From Clostridium sp. C2-6-12 (GTDB taxonomy: Bacteria; Bacillota; Clostridia; Clostridiales; Clostridiaceae): a DNA stretch of 64,000 bases. The notes under the pieces are model-generated. The model was not told the origin of the DNA and searched no databases. It was given only the letters and a program-made list of their open reading frames with translations. A program made the position numbers and the translations under genes. The stretch is from contig NZ_JAABNP010000001.1 in assembly GCF_009928485.1 (NCBI RefSeq), forward strand, positions 288,210-352,209. The letters are read 5' to 3'. This document shows positions 56,748 to 64,000 of this stretch, one piece after another. Within the stretch, counting starts at the first letter, position 1. Each line of letters opens with the position of its first letter.

Positions 56748-58247
56748 ATGAAAAAAAAACTTTTTTATATAATCATTCTACTATATGTGATTTTATTTTT
56801 TGTTGGATTTATAAATAGAGAAAGTGATAATATGGCTAGTGGTAATTTAGAAGAAGCAATAACTTATGGAATGGAGGCAATTCCTGATGACCTAGAAAAG
56901 GTAACTAATCTTTCAAAGCGTCAAGAAGACATTATATGTGCTGTAAGTAAAGGATTAGTCTCAAAGGATCAGGATAATAAAATAATTCCTTCTTTAGCAA
57001 GCGAGGTTGTTAAAGATCCAGATGGAATTCAATATGAATTTAAAATTAGAGATGATGTTTTTTGGAGTGATGGAACAAAAATAACTCCAAAGGATATTGT
57101 GGGATTTTTTAAGGAATTATTAAAGGAAGAAGATGAAAAAAACATCCAAGGGTTACTTGAAGTTTATGGAGCTAGGAAATATAAAGAAGGAAAAGTTGTA
57201 TTTGAGAACGGAGTTGCAATAAAAGGAACGGATAGTTCCGTAATTATAAGATTAAATAATAAGGATGACAATTTTCTAAATGAGTTAACTAACCCCCAAT
57301 ATAGATTGCGAAAATACTTAGTAATGTGGAGAAACATAAGAAATAATTACGATACGTTGATTTATTCAGGAGATTACAAAATTAGTTCAATAACTAAGGA
57401 TCAGTTTACATTAAAGAGAAGTTCAATAAGCAATGATGTAAATATATCTGCTATTAAAATTGTAACTGATGATAGCATTGAAGAATCCATGGCATCCTAT
57501 GAGGTTTCTGAAAGAGACATAGTAATAAATCCACCTGAAAGTGAGCTTAATAAGTTATCTGAAGGGAAAAAATTAATAACAGTTCCTAAATTGGATGCAG
57601 CATATTTGTATATTAATAGTAAGGGTGATACTATTCCCATACAGGGGAGAAGAGAAATTTATAATGATGTATGCAAGGCTATAGAAGCTTACAAAATATC
57701 AAACAATAACAAATTCGAGCTTGCAGAAGGAAGTTTTTTTAGAGAAGATAAAAAAGATTTGACTAAGTTACAAGCTAGAAAGGTTATTAGTAATAAAGGC
57801 GAAGGAAATTGGCAAAAACCTGAAGTGTTAACTATCTTATGTAAAGATAATATTGAAAATAGAATTTTATGTAGAAGTATTCAGGAATGGTTTAAAAATA
57901 ATACTAATACAACTATAAAATATAGTGTGGTAAAAGAAGAATTTGAAGATGAAGAATTAAGAAATAGATATGATATGGTTTTAATAAATAATGAAGCAAA
58001 TATTAATAATAAACAAGGTTTTTATTCAAACTTTCAGGAATACCTTACAGCAGGCCAAAAAACTCTTTTAGATAAAATAAAAGCAAATGAGAAAAAATAT
58101 GATTATTCAGGCCTTGAGGAAAGTTTGTTTGATAATTATAATGTGCTTCCCTTAGTCTTTTCTAATGAAAATATAGCCATTTCTAATAAAGTATCAGATT
58201 TAAAGTTAGATGGAAATGGAAATATAGATTTCACAGCATTTAAATAA
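56748..58247 (+). CDS. Orphan oligopeptide-binding-like protein (SBP family 5)
   Basis: 499 residues; ATG 56748 after AAAGGGGG. One N-terminal helix (residues 4-21) without a Cys lipobox, so it is either membrane-anchored or secreted. ITYGMEAIPDDLEKV, IICAVSKGLVSKDQDNKIIPSLA, KIRDDVFWSDGTKITPKDIVGFFKELL is the SBP_bac_5 signature. The family's C-terminal half is shortened (usual 530-560). No permease or ATPase gene is near. It may sense or bind peptides for another system. Confidence 0.85.
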   Translation: MKKKLFYIIILLYVILFFVGFINRESDNMASGNLEEAITYGMEAIPDDLEKVTNLSKRQEDIICAVSKGLVSKDQDNKIIPSLASEVVKDPDGIQYEFKIRDDVFWSDGTKITPKDIVGFFKELLKEEDEKNIQGLLEVYGARKYKEGKVVFENGVAIKGTDSSVIIRLNNKDDNFLNELTNPQYRLRKYLVMWRNIRNNYDTLIYSGDYKISSITKDQFTLKRSSISNDVNISAIKIVTDDSIEESMASYEVSERDIVINPPESELNKLSEGKKLITVPKLDAAYLYINSKGDTIPIQGRREIYNDVCKAIEAYKISNNNKFELAEGSFFREDKKDLTKLQARKVISNKGEGNWQKPEVLTILCKDNIENRILCRSIQEWFKNNTNTTIKYSVVKEEFEDEELRNRYDMVLINNEANINNKQGFYSNFQEYLTAGQKTLLDKIKANEKKYDYSGLEESLFDNYNVLPLVFSNENIAISNKVSDLKLDGNGNIDFTAFK

Positions 58248-58251
58248 AAGG

Positions 58252-58310
58252 AACTTTATAGATACCCATAAGGATGTTGCTTTGGGTATCTATAAAGTTA
58301 AGCTTTTTTG
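58252..58310. terminator. Bidirectional terminator between convergent genes
   Basis: AACTTTATAGATACCC at 58252-58267 pairs with its complement at 58284-58299. T run on the plus strand at about 58306; the minus-strand stop lies in the right arm. Confidence 0.85.
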
Positions 58311-60037
58311 TTATTATGAGGATGTTTAGCTTTATTTTTCTTATACTTTTTAGTTTTTAATGAAGAATTAATTTTAGGAATATTGTTTTTAGTTAATGAA
58401 ATATTATTAGGAATATTTTTTAGTGAAAGTTTATTTGGCGAAAATTCTGAAGAATTAGAAGTTTTAATATTATCTGAAATATTAGAAGCTTTAATATTAG
58501 TGGAGTCTAAAGTATTTTTTATATTAATAGGCTCAGAAGACTCTTTATTAGGCAAATTATTAATAGGAGTTTCGTAAGCATTGTCATTAGTTAAATTAGT
58601 AGTTCGTATATTAATTGATGCTTCTGGGGTTAAGGATAGATTAAATTCCATAAAAGCTTTAACTATGTCTTTAAGCAAATATATTATTAAAAAGAAATTA
58701 AGCATATTTTTATTGCTGTCAAAAGAACTTCTGCTAACACTTAGAGTGTCTTTCCTTTTTGAGTAAGTCAAACTTCGAACAAATACTGGAGCTAATCCAG
58801 TGCTTTTTGGTGTAGGACATACAGGCATCCTAAAATAAGTTTCATCAAGCATATCATCTGAACGTAAACTTAATTTTTTATATCTCTCTACTTCATCCAA
58901 GGTAGGAGCTTCAGGCCAGCTTGTTAAAAGCCCTCCATTTACAAAGAATTTTCTATAAATGCCAGAAATAATAGATCTTAATTCTGTAGGGCTATCTTCT
59001 TCAAGTGAACTTATAATCAAGGCGAGAAGATATAGATTTATTTCTAAGCATGAATATTTACATTCCTTTTTATCATTTAATTTAATAAAAATATTTTTAT
59101 CATTATCATATAAACTAATTAATTTTTCCATAATTTCTTTTGCTGTTTCTTTAAAAGAGATTATCTCTGTATGTTTATAAGATTCTATTAAACAGATATA
59201 AAATAAACAGCAGTCATCCATTGAATCTACGTAATAATCTTTTTCTTGAAATTTAGTGATTAAAAAGTCTCCTAAATCTAAAATGAGTTTTTTTGCATCC
59301 TCGTCATCAGAATATTTGTAGAATATAATTAAAGCAAGAAAAATTTGGGTAAGTTCTCCAAAAGATAAATCATATAAGGCTGATTTATAGTCTCTTAGCA
59401 TATCTAAGATTTCGTGAGAAAATTTAATGTAATCACTACTGATTTCATCATCTTCATTATAATAAGAATATAATAAATAAGCGGTCATCATAAAAGCTTG
59501 GTCAGAAAATTTAAAATTAGCATCTTTATCGATTAAAGAAAATCCTTTTGAATTTCCATCAGAAATATTTTTTTTGTCAACAAATAGACCTTCATTATTT
59601 CTTAGATTTTCAGAATAAAATTGAAGCTGTTCTTTTGCAAGATAATTGTATGGGTTTTCAAGTGATAGTACATTTCTGTTTCCTTCCTCATAATGAGAAT
59701 AATATTCCCCAAGTTCAAGCAAACACATTGTCATAAGAGCATTAGTAGAAGGCAGTATTTCTTTTTTAAAACTTGACTCGTCAAAGCCATGACTAGTTTT
59801 GTTATGAACAAACATAGGGGATGCTTTCCTATATAAGCATAATAGTGGTGAAAAATTATTTAATATGCTAATATCATTTATAGAAGCCTTTTTTGATACT
59901 CTAACTTGTGCTAAAAGACCACATTTAGAGTTCAATACTAGGATTTTTACGGATTCTTTTGCTAAATGAAAAAGCTGACCACTAATTTCTTTTTGGGAAA
60001 GACTATTCATCCTAAAAAATGGTCCTATATATTTCAA
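58298..60037 (-). CDS. Large protein of unknown function, alpha-helical body with Asn/Ser-rich tail
   Basis: 579 residues from TTG 60037, six bases after GAGGTG; a GTG at 60046 sits in that site. Residues 1-440 look like helical pairs: LPSTNALMTMCLLELGEYY, FSDQAFMMTAYLLYSYY, LSFGELTQIFLALIIFYKYS, CCLFYICLIESYK, LEINLYLLALIISSLEE. This repeating of Leu/Tyr helices recalls alpha/alpha-toroid (six-hairpin) glycosidase-like folds, without an identified catalytic site. Residues 470-579 are low-complexity Asn/Ser/Lys ending KHPHNNKKA. Not recognised. Confidence 0.75.
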   Translation of the reverse strand: MKYIGPFFRMNSLSQKEISGQLFHLAKESVKILVLNSKCGLLAQVRVSKKASINDISILNNFSPLLCLYRKASPMFVHNKTSHGFDESSFKKEILPSTNALMTMCLLELGEYYSHYEEGNRNVLSLENPYNYLAKEQLQFYSENLRNNEGLFVDKKNISDGNSKGFSLIDKDANFKFSDQAFMMTAYLLYSYYNEDDEISSDYIKFSHEILDMLRDYKSALYDLSFGELTQIFLALIIFYKYSDDEDAKKLILDLGDFLITKFQEKDYYVDSMDDCCLFYICLIESYKHTEIISFKETAKEIMEKLISLYDNDKNIFIKLNDKKECKYSCLEINLYLLALIISSLEEDSPTELRSIISGIYRKFFVNGGLLTSWPEAPTLDEVERYKKLSLRSDDMLDETYFRMPVCPTPKSTGLAPVFVRSLTYSKRKDTLSVSRSSFDSNKNMLNFFLIIYLLKDIVKAFMEFNLSLTPEASINIRTTNLTNDNAYETPINNLPNKESSEPINIKNTLDSTNIKASNISDNIKTSNSSEFSPNKLSLKNIPNNISLTKNNIPKINSSLKTKKYKKNKAKHPHNNKKA

Positions 60038-60132
60038 AATATACACCTCTCATAAAATTCTCGTCCTATTCATTAATATGAAGCTGACAAATGAAAAGTG
60101 CATAAAATATAAATAAAAGGAGATTTTTCATA

Positions 60133-61110
60133 ATGAAGGAAGGAAAATTAGATTTTGATGATTTGAGAAACATTATATTTAATAATAAATCTATAAAAAG
60201 AAACGAAGTAAAAATTAGAAATGATGTTGGTGAGGATTGCTCAGTAATCGATTTTGGAGATTGTGAAGGAATATTTTCTACAGACCCCATAACAGGAGCA
60301 AACGAGAATGTTGGAAAACTAGCAGTACATATTAATTGTAATGATATTGCGTCTTCAGGTGGAGAACCTATAGGAATTTTAGTTACAATATTAGCACCTA
60401 CATCTTCAAGTGTAGAAGAAATAAATACAGTTATGCATGAAATTGATGAAGAGGCAGCTAAAATAGGTATTGAAATAATAGGAGGCCATACAGAAGTCAC
60501 AAGTGCTGTTAATAAGATGGTTATATCTGTTACTGTAATAGGAAAAAATAAAAAGGGAAGATCTATAAAGACAGCAGGGGCAGAAGTTGGAGACCATATA
60601 ATAGTAACAAAGAATATAGGCTTAGAAGGAACGTATATTTTAATAAATGATCATGAAGAAAGAGTTAAAAAAGTATTATCAAAAGAAGAAATAGAATTTG
60701 GTAAAAATTTAATAGATAAAATTAGTGTTTTAGAAGAGGGGAAAATAGGCGGAGAATTTGGAGTTAATTCAATGCATGATATAACAGAGGGTGGACTTTT
60801 AGGGGGCTTGTTTGAGGTGGCTATGGCATCCCACAAAGGTTTTAAAATATACAAGGATAAAATACCTATGCTTGACATAACAAAAAAAATCTGTAGAGAA
60901 TTTCAAATAGATCCTCTTAGATTAATATCTTCAGGTAGCATGCTGATTACTACCAAAAATGGAGAAAAATTAATTAAGATGCTTAATGAAAGAGGAATTG
61001 AAGCAAGTATAATAGGATCGGTATATGAAGATGGTGGTATCTTAGTTGATGGTAATGAGGAAATCAATGTTGAGCCGCCAAAGAGAGATGAGCTGTTTAA
61101 TATAAAATAG
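60133..61110 (+). CDS. AIR-synthase-related protein (HypE/ThiL-like fold)
   Basis: 325 residues; ATG 60133 after AAAGGAG. Sequence DVGEDCSVIDFGDCEGIFSTDPITGA, GKLAVHINCNDIASSGGEPIG, then IEIIGGHTEV and ITVTKNIGLEGTYI-like, and MHDITEGGLLGGLFEVAMAS is the PurM/HypE superfamily pattern with the ATP-binding His/Asp positions. HypE dehydrates a carbamoyl group for NiFe hydrogenase. The HypE tail (P-R-I-C) is missing here, and no hyp genes are near, so the substrate is unknown. It precedes the RdgB-type gene by 28 bases. Confidence 0.85.
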   Translation: MKEGKLDFDDLRNIIFNNKSIKRNEVKIRNDVGEDCSVIDFGDCEGIFSTDPITGANENVGKLAVHINCNDIASSGGEPIGILVTILAPTSSSVEEINTVMHEIDEEAAKIGIEIIGGHTEVTSAVNKMVISVTVIGKNKKGRSIKTAGAEVGDHIIVTKNIGLEGTYILINDHEERVKKVLSKEEIEFGKNLIDKISVLEEGKIGGEFGVNSMHDITEGGLLGGLFEVAMASHKGFKIYKDKIPMLDITKKICREFQIDPLRLISSGSMLITTKNGEKLIKMLNERGIEASIIGSVYEDGGILVDGNEEINVEPPKRDELFNIK

Positions 61111-61138
61111 GAAAAGGTTAGTTTAGGAGGAAAGAGTG

Positions 61139-61750
61139 ATGAAAAGATTAATATTAGCAAGCAACAATAAAAAAAAGATAATGGAAATGAAAGAGATATT
61201 AAAAGAGCTTGATGTAGAAGTTAAATCTTTAGAAAATGAAAATATTGATATAGATGTAGTTGAGGATGGAAATACTTTTGAAGAAAATGCTAAAAAGAAA
61301 GCAAGAGAAATCTATGAATTTTTATTAGAAAGAGGAGATAAGGACTTTATTGTTTTAGCAGATGATTCAGGATTGTCTGTTGATTGTTTAAATGGAGAGC
61401 CAGGAATATATTCAGCAAGATATGCAGGTGAGCATGGAAATGATGCAAAAAATAATGAAAAGCTGTTAAAAAATTTAGCTGGTGTGTCAAAAGAAAACAG
61501 AGGAGCAAAGTTTATTTGCCAGCTAGCTATGTTTACAGACCAAGGAGAGTATTTTAAAGTTACAGGAGAAGCAAGGGGCTATATTATAGAAGAACTTCAT
61601 GGAGAAGGTGGATTTGGATATGATCCATTATTTTTCTATGAACCATTAAATAAAACTTTTGGAGAGTTAACGGGGGAAGAAAAAAACCAAGTTAGCCATA
61701 GGGGAAAGGCATTAAAAGAATTAAAGAGTGTTATTAGTCAATTTTTATAA
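61139..61750 (+). CDS. rdgB: XTP/dITP diphosphatase (RdgB/HAM1 family)
   Basis: 203 residues; ATG 61139 follows AGGAGG by eight bases; a GTG at 61136 is too near. LILASNNKKKIMEMKEIL, FEENAKKKA, ADDSGLSVDCLNGEPGIYSARYAG, GFGYDPLFFYE, and QVSHRGKALKELK are the family set. The enzyme hydrolyses deaminated purine triphosphates (dITP, XTP) so they do not enter DNA. Confidence 0.95.
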   Translation: MKRLILASNNKKKIMEMKEILKELDVEVKSLENENIDIDVVEDGNTFEENAKKKAREIYEFLLERGDKDFIVLADDSGLSVDCLNGEPGIYSARYAGEHGNDAKNNEKLLKNLAGVSKENRGAKFICQLAMFTDQGEYFKVTGEARGYIIEELHGEGGFGYDPLFFYEPLNKTFGELTGEEKNQVSHRGKALKELKSVISQFL

Positions 61751-61905
61751 TTCATTTAGAGATAATTATGTAGGATCATATTATTAATATGATTAGATTG
61801 TATTACCAAAGGAAATTTTTATACGAGATGTAAATTTAAAATCTAAGAAGACAAGAGAATACTAAAGAAAATATCAAGTTATTAAGGTAGGAGGAATAGA
61901 ATGAA

Positions 61906-62385
61906 ATGTTAGTTGCAGTGATTAGTGATACACATAGAATGGGCAAATATATTAAGCTAGCTAAAGAATTAATAAAAGATGCAGATATACTTATACATTT
62001 AGGTGACAATATAGAAGATGTTGAATTGTTAGAACAAGGTTTTAAGGGCGAAGTATATGCAGTTGCAGGAAACTGTGATTATTCAGGAAAATACCCTAAA
62101 GAAAATATTATAGAGGTAAATGGAAGAAAGATATTTTTTACTCATGGAGATCTATATGGAGTAAAAAGTTCAATAAATAATATTTATTATAGAGGAAAAG
62201 AGCTAGAAGTTGATATTGTTTTATTTGGCCATACTCATCAACAATTAATAGAAGAAGAGGGAAGCCTTATATTAATGAACCCAGGAAGCGTATCACTGCC
62301 AAAATCAAAGGGAAGATGCGTTGGTTTTATTGATATTGATGATACAGGAAAGATTGATACTTATTTAAGAGAAATTAGAGAATAG
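61906..62385 (+). CDS. YfcE/MJ0936-type metallophosphoesterase
   Basis: 159 residues; ATG 61906, eleven bases after AGGAGG (ATG 61901 leads to a stop). ISDTHRM, HLGDNIEDVE, VAGNCDY, FFTHGDLYGVKSS and FGHTHQQ form the two-metal phosphodiesterase site. YfcE-type enzymes cut model phosphodiesters, and the cellular substrate is unknown. It often follows rdgB in Firmicutes, as here, after 155 bases. Confidence 0.93.
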   Translation: MLVAVISDTHRMGKYIKLAKELIKDADILIHLGDNIEDVELLEQGFKGEVYAVAGNCDYSGKYPKENIIEVNGRKIFFTHGDLYGVKSSINNIYYRGKELEVDIVLFGHTHQQLIEEEGSLILMNPGSVSLPKSKGRCVGFIDIDDTGKIDTYLREIRE

Positions 62386-62721
62386 AAATAGAAATTATAT
62401 TTTTAGTTAATGATGATTGATCAATGGTGAATGAGGAATGATTAAGGAAAATATTACTTCATAATTATCCTTCAATTCGCCTGATTTTAGAAAAGCTGAA
62501 GGTTTTTAAGTCTTAATTTATAACTCACCACGATTAACTTGCAATTGAGTTAAAATGGCTTAAATAAAGGCTTTTTATGGAGTGTTATATTTGCTTTAAT
62601 CACTTTTTTATATATTTCTTTAGAAAATATTAAAAAAGGTATTGACGAAACACATTTGATATTGTAGAATAATCATTGTCGCTGAGAGAAAAGCGGCAAG
62701 CAAGAAACAAGCTTTGAATAT
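62386..62721. other. 336-base gap: dispersed repeat and tRNA promoter
   Basis: 62408-62470 holds a copy of the GAATGGTGAATGATTAAGG-type repeat. 62642-62670 is the tRNA promoter. Confidence 0.6.
62642..62670 (+). promoter_or_regulatory. Promoter of the tRNA cluster
   Basis: TTGACG (62642-62647), 17-base spacer, TAGAAT (62665-62670). Confidence 0.85.
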
Positions 62722-62797
62722 CGGGGTGTGGCGCAGCTGGGAGCGCGCGTGGTTTGGGACCATGAGGTCGCAGGTTCAATCCCTGTCACCCCGACCA
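62722..62797 (+). tRNA. tRNA-Pro(TGG), copy 1
   Basis: 76 bases with encoded CCA. Acceptor CGGGGTG/CACCCCG, anticodon TGG in the TTTGGGA loop, GGTTCAATCC T arm. Confidence 0.97.
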
Positions 62798-62801
62798 CTT
62801 T

Positions 62802-62875
62802 GCGGGTATCGTATATCGGTAATACTCCAGCCTTCCAAGCTGGAAAGGTGGGTTCGATTCCCACTACCCGCTCCA
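62802..62875 (+). tRNA. tRNA-Gly(TCC), copy 1
   Basis: 74 bases with CCA. Acceptor GCGGGTA/TACCCGC, anticodon TCC (loop CTTCCAA). Confidence 0.97.
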
Positions 62876-62909
62876 TTAAATTTTTAAATTTGATGGTAGC
62901 AAAAAAGTG

Positions 62910-62938
62910 TTGACAAAGTTTCAGGAACAGTTTACAAT
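62910..62938 (+). promoter_or_regulatory. Internal tRNA-cluster promoter P2
   Basis: TTGACA (62910-62915), 17 bases, TACAAT (62933-62938). Confidence 0.85.
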
Positions 62939-62962
62939 AATAAACGTTCCAAAACAAAGTGG

Positions 62963-62991
62963 TTGACAAAATCACAGAGACGAGATATAAT
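62963..62991 (+). promoter_or_regulatory. Internal tRNA-cluster promoter P3
   Basis: TTGACA (62963-62968), 17 bases, TATAAT (62986-62991); perfect consensus. P2 and P3 share the sequence AATAATAAACG after the -10. Confidence 0.9.
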
Positions 62992-63029
62992 AATAAACGT
63001 CTTAAAAAACAAAAAGATTTAATTAATAT

Positions 63030-63106
<77 letters not shown>

Positions 63107-63112
63107 TTAAAT

Positions 63113-63188
63113 CGGGGTGTGGCGCAGCTGGGAGCGCGCGTGGTTTGGGACCATGAGGTCGCAGGTTCAATCCCTGTCACCCCGACCA
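63113..63188 (+). tRNA. tRNA-Pro(TGG), copy 2
   Basis: 76 bases, same sequence as the copy at 62722. Confidence 0.97.
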
Positions 63189-63204
63189 TTTAAACATAAC
63201 ATAT

Positions 63205-63278
63205 GCGGGTATCGTATATCGGTAATACTCCAGCCTTCCAAGCTGGAAAGGTGGGTTCGATTCCCACTACCCGCTCCA
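63205..63278 (+). tRNA. tRNA-Gly(TCC), copy 2
   Basis: 74 bases, same sequence as the copy at 62802. Confidence 0.97.
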
Positions 63279-63312
63279 TACAAACTACAAGTTTGTAGCA
63301 CATATTGAAAAT

Positions 63313-63389
<77 letters not shown>

Positions 63390-63393
63390 TTAT

Positions 63394-63470
63394 GGTGAAC
63401 GTAGTTCAGTTGGTAGAGCGCCAGTTTGTGGCACTGGTTGTCGTGGGTTCGAGTCCCATCGTTCACCCCA
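63394..63470 (+). tRNA. tRNA-His(GTG)
   Basis: Includes the G at position -1 (63394) paired with the discriminator C, typical of bacterial tRNA-His. Anticodon GTG, CCA encoded. Confidence 0.96.
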
Positions 63471-63473
63471 TAC

Positions 63474-63548
63474 AGGGATATCGCCAAGCGGTAAGGCAAT
63501 GGACTTTGACTCCATTATTCGTAGGTTCGAATCCTGCTATCCCTGCCA
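63474..63548 (+). tRNA. tRNA-Gln(TTG)
   Basis: 75 bases with CCA. Acceptor AGGGATA/TATCCCT, discriminator G, anticodon TTG (loop CTTTGAC). Confidence 0.95.
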
Positions 63549-63552
63549 TTTT

Positions 63553-63628
63553 GGTTCACTAGCTCAGTCGGTAGAGCACATGACTTTTAATCATGGTGTC
63601 CCGGGTTCGATTCCCGGGTGAGCCACCA
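63553..63628 (+). tRNA. tRNA-Lys(TTT)
   Basis: 76 bases with CCA. Acceptor GGTTCAC/GTGAGCC (G-T pair inside), anticodon TTT. Confidence 0.96.
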
Positions 63629-63645
63629 AATTTTATAATTGTTAA

Positions 63646-63730
63646 GCAGGTGTGGCGGAATTGGCAGACGCACTAGACTTAGGATCTAGCGCCTAACGGT
63701 GTAAGAGTTCGACTCTCTTCACCTGCACCA
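63646..63730 (+). tRNA. tRNA-Leu(TAG)
   Basis: 85 bases with long variable arm and CCA. Acceptor GCAGGTG/CACCTGC, anticodon TAG (loop CTTAGGA). Confidence 0.96.
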
Positions 63731-63736
63731 AAATGA

Positions 63737-63811
63737 GCGGAAATGACTCAACGGTAGAGTGCCACCTTGCCAAGGTGGAGGCTGCGGGTTCGAATCCCGT
63801 TTTCCGCTCCA
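63737..63811 (+). tRNA. tRNA-Gly(GCC)
   Basis: 75 bases with CCA. Acceptor GCGGAAA/TTTCCGC, anticodon GCC (loop CTTGCCA). Confidence 0.96.
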
Positions 63812-63829
63812 ATTATAAAATTAACATAT

Positions 63830-63903
63830 GCGGGTATCGTATATTGGTAATACTCCAGCCTTCCAAGCTGGAAAGGTGGGTTCGATTCCCACTACCCGCT
63901 CCA
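63830..63903 (+). tRNA. tRNA-Gly(TCC), copy 3
   Basis: 74 bases with CCA; one base differs from copies 1 and 2 in the D arm (TATTGG for TATCGG). Confidence 0.96.
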
Positions 63904-63928
63904 TTTTTATGTTTACAAATAATATTAT

Positions 63929-64000
63929 GCGTGATTAGCTCAGTCGGTAGAGCACCTGACTCTTAATCAGGGTGTCCAGGGTTCGAATCCCTGATGACGC
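63929..64000 (+). tRNA. tRNA-Lys(CTT), cut by the window end
   Basis: Anticodon CTT (loop CTCTTAA). Acceptor GCGTGAT against ATGACGC leaves a G-G mismatch at pair 5:68, where relatives have C-G. Discriminator and CCA lie past the window. Confidence 0.9.

Noticed and set aside
60133..61110. Calling the AIR-synthase-like gene hypE
   Set aside because: The HypE C-terminal Cys tail and other hyp genes are absent.

Overview
The window is a low-GC, AT-rich Firmicute chromosome segment, most probably from a Clostridium sensu stricto species (solventogenic or butyric group). This is inferred from the strong AGGAGG ribosome sites, frequent GTG/TTG starts, choline-binding-type cell-wall repeats, PD-(D/E)XK/AAA proteins, and the pcrA-ligA order. 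No rRNA or species marker is present, so the species is not called.

Layout. (1) 1-12.4 kb: a surface-glycan cluster on the + strand. It holds GT2 glycosyltransferases, two sugar-nucleotide epimerase/dehydratase-like proteins, a TIM-barrel sugar isomerase, an FAD oxidoreductase, and a lipid-linked side-branch glycosylation module (GT2 with C-terminal membrane helices, two small EamA/SMR-like flippase subunits, and a large GT-C-like membrane protein). It ends in a decayed galU. (2) 13.6-35.9 kb: an accessory region bracketed by a duplicated lipoprotein + VanZ-like cassette (13.6-14.8 and 30.7-32.0 kb). Three paralogous secreted cell-wall-binding-repeat proteins lie beside the cassettes. Between the copies are a MerR regulator with a 19-bp-spacer promoter pointing the other way, a truncated AlbA-type gene, a J-domain protein, an AAA/PD-(D/E)XK protein plus the relic of a second one, a four-gene sigma factor/YvrJ/DUF1659/DUF2922 unit, phage-like remnants (YqaJ nuclease, replisome-organiser-like protein, HTH protein), a RAYT (Y1 transposase) with six REP-like elements, and a Uma2-type nuclease. 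(3) 36-42.2 kb: a TtcA-like PP-loop protein, two more secreted cell-wall-binding proteins with cadherin-like domains, and a Cys-rich small protein. (4) 42.5-62.4 kb: mostly housekeeping genes: pgi, a DUF188 protein, a Phd/RelE-type toxin-antitoxin pair, a repeat protein with a lytic transglycosylase, an RsuA-type pseudouridine synthase, pcrA interrupted by an intein, ligA, an orphan oligopeptide-binding protein, an AIR-synthase-like protein, an RdgB-type pyrophosphatase and a YfcE-type phosphodiesterase. (5) 62.7-64 kb: 13 tRNA genes, with Pro-Gly-Arg sets duplicated and consensus promoters before and inside the cluster; the last tRNA runs off the end.

The most notable points are: an intein in pcrA whose insert looks like a GIY-YIG nuclease; a RAYT/REP system in which three REP copies form the in-frame 3' ends of genes; a textbook MerR-type promoter directed at the cell-wall-binding protein gene; a shared promoter-like motif before the sigma factor gene and a DUF1659 gene; and a dispersed roughly 40-bp repeat found at two distant intergenic sites. 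All functional names rest on motif recognition by eye; no database search was run.
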